Positions 25,001 through 35,550 of a DNA stretch of 64,000 nucleotides are shown one piece after another; positions within the stretch are counted from its first letter, which is position 1; each line of letters begins with the position of its first letter. Origin of the DNA: Thuidium tamariscinum (Eukaryota; Streptophyta; Bryopsida; Hypnales; Thuidiaceae). A program made the translations under genes and the position numbers. The DNA lies in contig OX344753.2 in the NCBI GenBank assembly GCA_947034885.2, positions 2,666,001 through 2,730,000 of the forward strand, in the 5' to 3' direction. Under the pieces are notes generated by a model, which saw nothing but the letters and a program-made list of their open reading frames with translations, was not told where the DNA came from and did not search any database.

Positions 25001-25381
25001 TTCTTGCTATTTTTTGACATTTTAAAACGGTTTTGTAGACACAATGAGTCAATTGAGTGAAAATTTTTTTCCATAGTTTTGTTTTCATACTATTTTGAAA
25101 TCACTTCATTGTGTAAAGTTTTTTCCTTTGAGTAGGTTTAAAAACCAAATTTCACCTTCAAATGTGTTTTTTGGAAAATTTCAGCATTCATTTTCAACAC
25201 TAAAACACTGTAATCTTGCAATCTACTTCATCAAATGACTCCAAATTTGATACACATCATCTACAACATGTTTTCTAAAAGATTGTATGGTTAAGATCTC
25301 TATAACTTAGTGACATTTAGATCTACAACACTTCAAAAGGAAAGTGTTTTTGAACATTGGAAATCAAATGTCATTTTGGGG

Positions 25382-25609
25382 TTAACCTTGAAGCGCTTCA
25401 ACATCCATATCCTGGACGATGACAGAGGGCTTCAAGGCACTAATTCATCCAATTAACTTCTCATTTATCAAATGTAACACTTGAATCTAGAAAAGACAAC
25501 CTTCTTTAATGACCAAATTCATTAAATTTTGGTAAATGATATATGTGTACAAAGCTATAAGTGAAAATGTGCAAAAATTCAAAAAAGGATTGAGACGCTT
25601 CAGGGTTCA
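25382..25609. mobile_element. Small TTAA-type MITE (TTAACCTTGAAGCG ends)
   Basis: The left end is TTAACCTTGAAGCGCTTCAA. The right end, read inverted, is TGAACCCTGAAGCGTCTCAA. The right TTAA has decayed to TTCA. A second lone copy of this left end lies at 59634 (TTAACCTTGAAGTCCTTCAA). Non-coding. Confidence 0.55.
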
Positions 25610-25913
25610 TGTCTCATGATACCATTCACAAGATGACATGAGGCACTTTTTTTTAAAACAAAATTGACTGAATGTATGCCAAATCTGACCTTCGCGTAGC
25701 GTAATTTGAACATGCAACCCAAGGTCTGGTTCCAAGACCAGGCCAATCCACTTAGGGTCCAATCCCACCAATCCACCGTGATGACAGACTGACAAATTTG
25801 GCAGTGATGGCAGCCCACAGGGGACTGACTTCTACAAACTTGGTCTTCACAAGAATTTACAAAATTAGAAATTTTGACTTCACAGAGAAATTTCACGAAT
25901 TCATCGCAAGACG

Positions 25914-26648
25914 TTAACCCTGAAACGCCGGGCCTGTGGCCACTGGTTTGAGGCCGCCCTCTCTGTCGCTCAGTTTGTTGCCATTTTGTAATCAGATGCG
26001 GATGAAAATTTTTATTTTTATTTTTCAGAGATGAAACTTCATGTCCTCTGTACTTCACAGAAATTTCAGATTTTTTTGAGGAAAATTGTATTTTCTGAAA
26101 TTTTCTGAAGTAAAAATGAAGAAAAAATCATATCAAATAGAAAATAATCTCAAAAAATCTGAAAATTTCACCATGTGCGAACATTACAGTGAAAATCATC
26201 ATGGTGTAAACTGATTTACCATGTACATCTATAATTAGAATGTAATGGACATTAAAAATATAGCCAAAGTGCAAACTGCAATAAAATATTCATTTTTACA
26301 AAAAGATTCAAAATTTCAATTGGAGTAGAAACTCGAGTAGATGATCTTCATTTCATTAGTTGGGCTCATACTCAGAAAATGTCATATTCAAGGAGAAATT
26401 TCAGATTATGTCAATTTCTCAAAATACAGTAAAATGGCAAATTTTGTCATCCGTTTTCTCTAATTACTTCTCAACTACATAAAAACAAACATTAGTTAGA
26501 CTAAAAACTCAATTGGAGACTATTTACAACTCAACATGAAAAGTCACTAAAATAAAATGAAGAAAAAAACTACTGTTCAGGGTCCTCCTGGGCCCCTGTG
26601 AAGCCTGCCGAACGCCAAAAATTGGCGCCAGCGGCACTTAGGGGTTAA
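25914..26648. mobile_element. TTAA-type MITE, subfamily with GCCG termini (735 bp)
   Basis: The left end TTAACCCTGAAACGCCGGGC and the inverted right end TTAACCCCTAAGTGCCGCTG form the terminal repeats. TTAA occurs at both borders (25914-25917 and 26645-26648). It has been inserted into a TTAA that lies within the inverted repeat of the element at 26645-26905, so the pre-insertion sequence GACG-TTAA-ATCAGTCCCACG can be inferred. Non-coding. A frame crossing 25600-26058 runs over the element border and is not a gene. Confidence 0.75.
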
Positions 26649-26905
26649 ATCAGTCCCACGAAGGTGTGATAGAGGGGTAGAACGCGGCTCCAATGAGGTA
26701 AAACTTATTTTACTAAGGGTTGATTGAGGTTTGGGGTTTATGATTTTTCGGGGGGGTTTGGTTGTGTTTGGATCTCTATAGGCTAATTGGGGGTCTCTGA
26801 TGCCAAATATGAACTCAGAATTTGAAAAAATAAAATTATGCAAAAAATAAAAAATTTCAGCATTTACCCTATGATAAACTCAGGGACTTCGTGGGACTGA
26901 TTTAA
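26645..26905. mobile_element. Inverted-repeat element interrupted by a TTAA element
   Basis: TTAAATCAGTCCCACGAAG at 26645 is exactly inverted at 26887-26905. With the TTAA element at 25914-26648 removed, the inverted repeat extends further left through GACG (25910-25913), matching CGTC at 26906-26909. The interior is non-coding. Confidence 0.7.
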
Positions 26906-26970
26906 CGTCACGCAAATTCATCGGGTGTTGGGTAAGAGCATCCCCATGCCTGCTCTTCAAATTCCACACT

Positions 26971-27199
26971 TTAACCCCTAAACGACTCGCAAGCCGCATT
27001 CTAGTCAACAAACAAGATAGAATCTTTCTGTATATGACAGAAATGCAGTTATTCATCTTTGGAATTAGGGGTGGAAAGGTAAGGTCTTCCATAGTGCTTT
27101 GACTTCCAATGAGAGCTTTTGATTTTCTTGGAACCAATGATTCCCATGGTATCAGAATTCATAATTTCCACAGTTACCAGCTCGTCGTTTAGGGTTTAA
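26971..27199 (+). mobile_element. TTAA-type MITE, subfamily C, best-preserved copy
   Basis: The left end is TTAACCCCTAAACGACTCG; the inverted right end is TTAAACCCTAAACGACGAG. TTAA stands at both borders. The interior matches the copies at 17961 and 21734. It is nested in the Harbinger-like element 26936-27480. The ends contain the plant telomere-like heptamer CCCTAAA. Confidence 0.75.
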
Positions 27200-27224
27200 C
27201 CATTCCAGACCATTGATCCTCTTC

Positions 27225-27413
27225 CATTAGATGTTTTTTGAGGGTTTAGAAGATTGCTTCAGGCCCATTTTTTAATTTTTTAAATAATATTATATGATGT
27301 GGCAGTCTCCCAACCACGTCAGATTCCTTATGTGGCAGTTCCCACAGCGTTCCCACAATGTTTCCATAGTCGATAACTCGCAATCTTTTAAATCGCAAAA
27401 AAACCATCTAATG
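27225..27413 (+). mobile_element. MITE family B copy, well preserved
   Basis: The left end is CATTAGATGTTTTTTGAGGG; the right end is AAAAAAACCATCTAATG. The interior has GATGTGGCAGTCTCCCAACC, then AGTTCCCACAGCGTTCCCAC, then GATAACTCGCAATC. These are the inverse of the 62620-62700 interior. Nested in the Harbinger-like element. Confidence 0.65.
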
Positions 27414-27532
27414 TGATAAGGAAGATCTATGGTCCAAAATGTTTAAAGTGTTGCTTTAAAGTGAAGCCATAGAGATGCTCTAAGCCAGGAGTGGAGTAGG
27501 TTGTGAGAAATATGAGGTGGTGGAAATTTTTC

Positions 27533-27675
27533 CACTATAAGGGAATGCAGTCATTTTCAGTCAATTCAAACGGGTTTTTTTTGTCAATTTTTTGACAATT
27601 TGGACAATTTTCTATCAATTCAAACATTGTCTATCAATTCAGACGTGTCAATTCAGACACTGTTTTCTTGTAGTG
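27533..27675. mobile_element. CACTA-type MITE (143 bp)
   Basis: The left end is CACTATAAGGGAATGCAGTC. The right end, inverted, is CACTACAAGAAAACAGTGTC, the classical plant CACTA terminus. TTC flanks both sides (27530-27532 and 27676-27678), a 3-bp target duplication. The interior has a short repeated TCAATTCAAAC/TCAATTCAGAC motif. Confidence 0.85.
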
Positions 27676-27925
27676 TTCTTATGTAGGAAGATAGAAAATA
27701 TGGAGATAACATAATTTACAAAATTTTATTCCCCAAATGAAAATTAGTGTGAATTTTGGGAGCCAAAAAGTGTATTTCTCCAATATTCAAAGTCTAAAGT
27801 CTTCCAATTCTGATAATTCCATAACTACTTTTTATTCACTACTTCTACTCACTAAGCTTAGAATTATTGCACTCCTAGAAGTTGGTTGTTGGGTATGGTT
27901 GAAAATTGGTATTTCTACCTTAGTT
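27676..27925 (-). repeat. Repeat family G, inverted partial copy
   Basis: Read on the minus strand it matches 61425-61690 (AAGTAGTGAGT.GAAAAGTA, GGAATTGGAAGA, CTTTGGCT...CCCCATATTTTCTATCTTCC). It ends at about 27910 with TATTTCTACCTTAG, the family's terminal phrase. Confidence 0.5.
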
Positions 27926-29883
27926 GCTTATGCTAAAAAGTGAACACACCCAAAATCACAATTTGCTTTTTTTAGTGACTATTATTATATTGGTTAAATT
28001 TTCATTAATTTCTTGTTGGTAAGTGAAAGGAAGTTCAAATGCACCAAAAAACGTAACATTTAGATACTAAATGTAAAAGTTATGAAGTTGGGGCAAAGTT
28101 ACTTTTGGTGGAGATTCTAAAATCATTTCTTCCACATATGTATATATTGATTTGAGAGATGTATATAAAGTAATGATGGCAATTTGGAATTTGTGGTATA
28201 TTTGGGATTTTGGGGGGCCCACCTAAGAGTATGGCTCAATACAAAAGCCAAATAGTAAAGAGAGAAATAATAAAGAGAGAAATAATAAAGAGAGAAAAGG
28301 GTTGAAGAGTCATTCCAAAGTGTCAATCTGTATAGACCATTCCTAATATGTTTTCCCAAGAAGGTGAGAATATTCAAAAGTGTTTGTATACTCATTTGTG
28401 ACAAGAAGTGATCTATTAAAATTATCTCTAGAAGTACAATTAAAATATTCCTATATTTCATTTTAGGTGGTTGATTATTGATTTTCAAGACTTTAGTATT
28501 GTGATCAAGCTATGCAATGGTTTCATTGGCCTGGGGAGTTCTACTTCAAAAATTTATAGTAATGACATGTCTTATCTAAAAATTATATATGTTTTTTTGA
28601 ATTGATGATATTCAATTGCTAATACTACAAAAATTGTTAATTCTAAAAAATATTTGTTTCTAACTATAATGTTCAAATGGTTGTTTTGAAGTGTATAGAT
28701 GTTTTCACCTCATAATTATCCACCAAAGTTTGGGCAAGAGAGACAAAGATATTAGTTGAATTAAAGCATGTTGGAGAGATTTGAAATAAGATCAAGAGAT
28801 TTTTGGAATGTTGTTGTCAAGGATGGTACTAAGACAAAAACAAGAATGTGATAAGGATTCTCAGTGAATGCAAAAGGATGTATTCAAAGTAATAAGAGTA
28901 CATAAAAGTAGGCTTGGGATTGAACACTAAGATTGAAAGCTATGAAATAGCTCTATAAATAGAATCTCTCTCTCTATCTATTTCTCTATCTATCAATATA
29001 TGCTTGAAATTCCAAAGCTTCTAAAATTTACGCTTCTAGATGACAAGAAGTAAAACATTTACATTATTTAGGAGTTTCCATCATCTTATGCATTTGTGAC
29101 AATTGGAGGCATTTGAGGCATGTGTCATTTATTAGGGTATATTGAGCAAGTTGAAGGATTCAAGAATTTTCTAAATCTAGGGTGCAAGGGTCTCTTCTTT
29201 CAAAGCCTAAGATGATAACAAGGTGAATCAAGGTTGGATTGGATCAAGAAATTTGTTTCTACATTCTTTTGTGACATTGCTAAGCCCCGTAGCGATTAGA
29301 CTAGGGTGCTCTTAAAATAAATAATATAGAAAACTCATTGTCTTGTCTTTGGTCTTAAGTTTGCACATATGTGGACTTGTTGGATTTACAAATCTTTTGG
29401 TGGTTTGAATATATAGAAAATATTTACTGTATTCTAGGTGGTCAAAGCAAAAAAATGTAGCATCCCATAGTAGACCATTGGGAGAAAGGCTATATTCATC
29501 ATTTTAGAGGCTAATAGGCTTTTGCTAATTTGTCACATCTTTGTAATCATAGTCCTAAAGAATTAGTTCTCCATGTAAGATGCATTGGTACTATCCAAAA
29601 AGGAAATCTAAACTTATAGAAATAATGTCATGGTTGTACCTATGAAATTTAAAAACTCATCATTATTTACTTGAATTGCAACTTTTGTAGCACTTGTAAT
29701 TTTGGTATTTTAAATTGATAACAATAATCATTACATTGGAATGGAAAACATTGAATTCAATGTAAGGTAGTGTTGGATACCTTAGATGCTTTTGGATAAA
29801 GGTCTAGATTCTTCAATTGTCACTTAACATCTATTTCAACTGATGATAGTAAGATTTTAGAGACTAGATTTAGATGAAACCTC
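27926..29883. other. AT-rich intergenic DNA with microsatellites
   Basis: Contains a 15-bp tandem repeat (AATAATAAAGAGAGA, three units, 28253-28298) and a CT/CTAT tract (28962-28995). The 121-codon minus-strand frame at 28123-28488 is produced by these repeats. No gene recognised. Confidence 0.5.
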
Positions 29884-30650
29884 TTAACCCCTAAAGTTTT
29901 TTTTACTATGTTTTTACCAAAAATGCTCAAAGTTGTCATTTCTAGTTTAAGTATCAAATTTTTAGAAAAACATAATTTGGGGCAAGTGTAGTTGTAGGAT
30001 CTTGTACTATGCTAGTTTGAAAAGACATGGAAAAATTTTCAAAAATTTCCACCTTATAAGGTAGGGGTACCTGTTACTAATTGGGACCTCACTAACAATA
30101 AGTAGGGTACCCTATTTTCAACCAAGATTGGAATAGATTTTCATTTTCACTTTAAAATATGTGTCTATGTATTTCTTCAAGGTTTGGACCAATAAGTTAA
30201 TGACACATAAGTAAGCACAATAGTAGGAAACAATGAGTGGAAAAGTAGTTCTTGAATGAACAGAATTGGATGACTTTAGGTATTGGTTGTAGGTCATCTC
30301 CAACTTTTGCCTTTCAAAATTTATAGTAATTTCAATTCAAGAGGTAAAATTACCAAATTTTTTGCAGTTCCCATCATTTTTGTCAATGCACCTATTAAAA
30401 TATTTTCTTTGCCTCACACTAGCCTTGGTCATGTCTAAATGTGCTTATTTGATTGGTTATGAGTATCTCGAACTTAGATTGCAAGATATTAGTATTTGAA
30501 TTGACAAAAAAATTAGAGGTTGGTGAAATATAGGGAGATTGTAGTTTTCAAGGACACATTTCTATGATTGTGGTGGTGCTTTTTTGGATTCATTCTTCAA
30601 GTCAAGTTGGCTACATGCTTGAAAAATTTCAAATCATTTGGAAATGGAAT
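29884..30650 (-). mobile_element. TTAA-type element, subfamily A, interrupted by a family G repeat
   Basis: The left terminus TTAACCCCTAAAG is followed by TTTTTTTTACTATGTTTTTACC, the same end as 58265. The match resumes at about 30478 (TAGATTGCAAGATATTAGT, GGATTCATTCTTCAAGTCAAG, GGCTACATGCTTG) after about 420 bp of foreign sequence (about 30057-30477). It is truncated at about 30650, and the other terminus is absent. Confidence 0.65.
30057..30477 (+). repeat. Repeat family G copy inserted in a TTAA element
   Basis: Matches 61330-61690: CAACCAAG.TTGGAAT, AATAAGTTAATGACACATA, AGGAAACAATGAGTGGAAAA, TTGGTTATGAGTATCTCGAA. The target is the subfamily A element starting at 29884. Confidence 0.5.
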
Positions 30651-31339
30651 TTACTAAGACATCTTAATTGAGATTTATTTCTTGCAAAAATCATATTGAA
30701 GATTGTATAACAAAATAGAGATTCAATTGAATGTTAAATTTAGTTTGAGAAAGAAACACATATTAACTTTATAAGTCAAGAATTTACATTCACCTACATG
30801 TCCATCTCCTAGCTCTCACATTCCATCAACTTTATAAGAGCTCTATTCTTTGTCCAATGAAAAATATGAATGCTAGACACCTTGAATACTAAGATGCTTG
30901 AACAGACATTGAAGAATATTAGATTCAATATGCAAAAATATATTGAACACAAAAAGTCAAAAACATATTGAAGAACTTGGAATGCAGTTTTTTTGAATTT
31001 GATTCACACAACATGTAATTGAAGTTCTTAAAACTGAATTGCAGTTAGGGAAGAACCTGAATCCAAAATGCACCCCATCACGCCTCCCATTCACAAAGGA
31101 TTTAATACAATGAATGACCAAATTGTATTGCCTAATTGTTGCGGAGAGACAAGAAAAAGTTCAAACCCTTTCATGGATTCACTAGGGCATGAGCGGTTTA
31201 TCTTTTTTTAAGATTGACTAAAATAGTAGGGCCTTTTTATTTTAAATCTCAATTTGAAGGCCATTGATTTTTGGCATGGGGTGGGAATGGGTGGAGGTGG
31301 TGGGATTCATCAATCACCATAGATAGTTTGTAATTTTAA
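30651..31339. other. Intergenic DNA, nothing recognised
   Basis: AT-rich, with a slightly GC-richer patch at about 31080-31300. No ORF or repeat boundary. Confidence 0.45.
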
Positions 31340-31700
31340 AATTTCTAAAGATACAAATTTGAGTTTTTTCTTCAAGACTGCCTTTGTTTGTGCAAAATAA
31401 ACACTAGAAATGTCTAAGAAATTATTTTTTTTCCATCCCTACTATTCCTTTTATTGGAAAAAAGTAGTGTTTGTTCCTTTTTCTATTAGATGACATTTCT
31501 CAAAGAAAATTTAATATTCTTCTCACATTAAAGTTTTTGAAAATTGAAAAATGCAACTAGTAGGTCTATTTGTTACTTTACAAGATCCCACTTCACAAAA
31601 AATTGAGATTTAATTCATCCTTTTGGAAATTTGCCTCTAAAAATTTTAAGATAATACATTCTATCATCTTGATCCTTTACGGCTTTAGTGAATTAGATTC
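31340..31700 (+). repeat. Dispersed repeat family E, copy 2
   Basis: Same orientation and order of blocks as 20900-21260; non-coding, termini unresolved. Confidence 0.55.
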
Positions 31701-34499
31701 ATCTACTAAGCCTACATTTAACACCAAGTGCAAAGATACTTTATAGTAATTGCATCTAAAATTAACATGTAGTACCATGGATTTGCAAGAAAAAATGATG
31801 AAGAATAATTGGGCATTTGCAAATGCTTATGAATTGAAGTACAAGTAGTTAAATAAATTTTAGAAGGTGCAATAATTTTCAAAAGTGACGGTCAGTGTAG
31901 TTTCATTGAATCCAAAATCCAATTGATGCATACTAAAAAAAATATTCATACTATCATAGTTTGCCAAAAGAAGAGATAAATTTGAAATAAATTTTATCCA
32001 AAATATTCCATTTACAAAGACGTGGTGTTGTGTTGTAAATTCATTCATTATGTAGAACTTTATGTTTATTGTTGAAGTAGAGGGTTTTTTGGAGAGTCTA
32101 ATCCATCTATATGGAGTGGACTCTATCTTTTTTTTTATCTCTATTAAACAACTATTTGGCATTAATATGATTTTTTAAATATTTGAAGTCATTTTAGGGT
32201 TTTAGTTTTAGTTTAAAGTTTGTTTTACCTTTCATTTAGGGTTTTAAAAAAGGACTAGAAGTCCATTTAGGAGATAAGGATAGAGTTATAGGGGAGAAGA
32301 GAAGTCTAATAGATGAACACAAGCTCTTGTGACTTTTTAGAGGTCAAACTCCACTTAACTAGGTGGTAGATAGGGTGGAACTCCTTCCTCCTTCCCTTGG
32401 TATACTTGAGAAAGCCAGGACTTTGAGATTTATTTATTGCACATTGGATAGTGAGAGTTCTTCAATAAAAATTTGTAAGGTTGTTCATTTTATTTTTGTG
32501 ACTTCAAAACCTTATTACTCGCTTTATTTGAAGTTTTAATGCAAAGGCTATGCTTGAGGAAGTGGGAGACGCAAGATTGTCATAGACAGTGAGGATTGAA
32601 CTTTTGGAGGGCTTGTAATTATGTGGTAAGGAGGGTCCTTCATTTTCCAAGACAAACCTAGTCGCAGCTAGACACCCTGTGTGTTTCCTAAGCGCGCTCC
32701 TCTCGACTCGACAACGGGAAAAGACGCTACTTCAACATTACTATATATGAATTCAATTGTTATATATCCAAAATGATCCCCAACTTCACTTTGTTGTTGT
32801 TCTATTACACATTGGTTAGATATTCTACTTGAATGAACTAATTTCTATCTTAAAACAATGGAAATTTTTTAGATTTAATTATCATGACATTAAATAAATC
32901 AAATTGATTTCATAATTGATAGACTTAATATGATCTATTTTGATTTTTGAATATTTTCAAAATTTGAATTTTCAAAATTCAAAGTTCATTCATACAATAT
33001 CTAATAATTACATAAGAAAAAATGATCTACCAACTCTTTTAAAATATTGTGAAGACTTATCAAATTAAAATCTAATTTATTAAACAATAGGAACAATGCA
33101 TAGATGCATATTTAGACAATTTTTTGTGTAGTTACCTTGTATCAAAATAAATTTAATTTAATTAAAAGACCATCCCTTGAAAGTCCATTCTTCAACAAAG
33201 TGAAATAAGGCACATGGTTTTAGGGATTGCAAACAAACTTTATACTATAATAGGCTTTTAATGAATTCAAAATAATTTTTAGAAATGGAATAGTTTGGCA
33301 AACAAGGTATATTCAAGTCTTCAAATGACCAAATCTAGATATCCTTGTATCTATTTCATGTGATTTTTTGGTGCTCTTTCACTAATGGTATTCATACATT
33401 CTAATTTCATATTTACAGAAATTTAATTCTTTAAAACAATTGTTATGGAATGTGGTGGATATGCCTTTGAGTGTAGGATAGAGGCACCAATTTTCACTCC
33501 TATTTTCATTCTCTAAAATAATGTGCATTTGAAGCATTCCTTCTCAATCTCAAATTCAAATGCCTTGACCAATCAACTTTTTGTTTATATATTCTACAAG
33601 CTTAGTTAACCTCTAAATTCCCAAGGCCTTACTAAAGCTTCCTAGAACTTGCTCTTAATTGAAGAAAAAAAAACATTTTGATATGTTTCATCAACTTTTT
33701 TTGAATTGTAACCATACAAATTCAAACTATGTATGTTAAAAATGACATGGGATAGAAAACACAACATCTTTCATGGATTGAAGGATTATAATATTTATTA
33801 ATGAAGGTGATAAAATTGTAAATGTAGAACAATTAGGTGCATCCATGAGATTGGCTATTCAATTCCCTGTTTTGACATTGCTCTCATGGTAGTGTTCTTC
33901 ATGTTCTTCTTCTTGTATCTTGATGGGGAAGCTTATGGCATATAATGTGTTATCAAAAAATTTAAAAAAATTAAATCTATTAAAGTAATTTGAAGTCTTT
34001 CAATCCTCTTTTGATAAGTTAAATTAAAAAAATTGGTCACCAAAAAAATATGAGGTTAAAGGACATAACATGTATAACCTCAATCAATTTACAACTTATT
34101 AGAATCTACATTTTTCTAAATGAATTTATAATGTGATTTTTTCTCCAAGCACTAATGTATTTGGGCATGAGTCCTCAATACTAGAAAATGAAGATTTGCA
34201 ATGGACATATGTGCATGAAATCTTGAATAGAAAAATCATAATCATTCATCTTCAAAATCAGATTTGTGATGCTAGAACTAGACTTCAAAAAGCAATTTTC
34301 AAAAATATAAAATCCTAAAATAATAATTTGGTTTAGTTTTATTTGAATGCAAAGTTTCATTGACACTATAAATGGTGCATTGGGCATTTTGAGGTTAAGA
34401 AGATAAAAAATTTGCTCTAGTTTAGGTTTTTTCTTTATACATTTTTATAGATAAGTTTGTTTATTTCTAGATTAAATAAAAATTCCAACTATATCTATT
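31701..34499. other. AT-rich intergenic DNA; possible LTR-like patch
   Basis: No gene recognised. At about 32195-32740 runs of TTTTAGGGTTTTAG-type sequence lead into a less AT-rich patch. This resembles the R/U5 part of a plant LTR, but no terminal TG..CA pair, primer-binding site or polyprotein was found. Confidence 0.35.
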
Positions 34500-35247
34500 T
34501 TAACCCCTAAAGCCCTGAGGTGCATTTTTTGGCATTATAAATTTTTTGGGCAGCTCACTACGAATGGAGTTTTTATTTTTTTTCTTTGAAATTTTTACAC
34601 AAGATGTGCCCAAGGAGTAGCTTTAAGGCCCAGCAATTTTCATAACTTTTGACTTTGTGGTTAAAAAGTTATGGCATGATATGTTGTTTTCTTCACTCGG
34701 AGGGCAGCCCGAGCAGCTGAAACAACTTCTTTAAAAAAACTTCTTTTTTCAAAAGTGAAATTTCAAATTGATTCTTTAGGTTCTTATAGACATGGAAAGC
34801 TTTGTTTCATTCCATTTGAATTAAGAAGTCAAAGGTTATGAGCAATTTTAGTTTGCGGGTAGGTATCGAATTTTTGAAAACCATACCTATCCGCAAATTA
34901 AAATTGCTCATAACTTTTGACTTCTTAATCCAAATGGAATGAAACAAAGATTTCCATATCTGTAAGAATCTAAAGAATCAATTTGAAATTTCACTTTTGA
35001 AAAAAAGTTTTTTTAAAGAAGTTGTTTCAGCTGCTCGGGCTGCCCTCCGAGTAAAGAAAACAACATATCATGCCATAACTTTTTAACCACAAAGTCAAAA
35101 GTTACGAAAATTGCTGGGCCTTAAAGCTACTCCTTGGGCACATCTTGTGTAAAAATTTCAAAGAAAAAAAATAAAAACTCCATTCGTAGTGAGCTGCCCA
35201 AAAAATTTATAATGCCAAAAAATGCACCTCAGGGCTTTAGGAGTTAA
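34500..35247. mobile_element. 748-bp near-perfect palindromic (fold-back) TTAA element
   Basis: The left arm is 34500-34866, the spacer about 16 bp, and the right arm 34883-35247. The arms are inverted copies of each other over their whole ~365 bp with few mismatches. The ends are TTAACCCCTAAAGCCCTGAG and its inverse (with CTCC for CCCC on the right), closed by TTAA on both sides. Each arm equals the 'GCCCTGA' end of the 936-bp subfamily A element at 35551. The element is therefore two copies of one end joined head to head. Non-coding; a transcript would fold into a ~365-bp hairpin. Confidence 0.9.
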
Positions 35248-35550
35248 TAGCATCAAGGATATGTATTGGAGTTTTCAATAAATATTTTGAGATGGTAATA
35301 ATTATAGAATACACCACTCCAACTTCAAAATTTTATAAGTAATTCAATAATATGAATCCATGAAATACAAATCAAAGTGATCTAGAAACAAATGCCTTTC
35401 AAGAAATATTTGAAAATATCCATTAAGTAGAATTGGATTTAATTTGTAATTTGACAATAAAAAATATGTAAGTTTCAAATTCTTGACAATAATATGTAAA
35501 AATAATATGATTGAAAAATGTTTCAAAGTGTAATCCCTGTGATAAATGTC

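Larger units (their letters stand above)
26936..27480. mobile_element. PIF/Harbinger-like MITE, carrying two nested elements
   Basis: The left end GAGCATCCCCATGCC and the right end CATAGAGATGCTC are flanked by TAA on both sides (26933-26935 and 27481-27483). That matches the 3-bp TWA target duplication of PIF/Harbinger. A related element with the same ends and the same TAA flanks lies at 55023-55455. Two other MITEs (26971-27199 and 27225-27413) lie inside this one. Confidence 0.75.

Noticed and set aside
25600-26058. 152-codon minus-strand frame
   Set aside because: It crosses the borders of two transposable elements (25609 and 25914), has no domain signature, and the frame is open by chance in a GC-richer repeat.
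28123-28488. 121-codon minus-strand frame with LYYFS repeats
   Set aside because: Produced by a 15-bp tandem repeat (AATAATAAAGAGAGA).
32195-32740. Solo LTR of a retrotransposon
   Set aside because: Composition is suggestive, but no TG..CA ends, target duplication, primer-binding site or polyprotein could be found.
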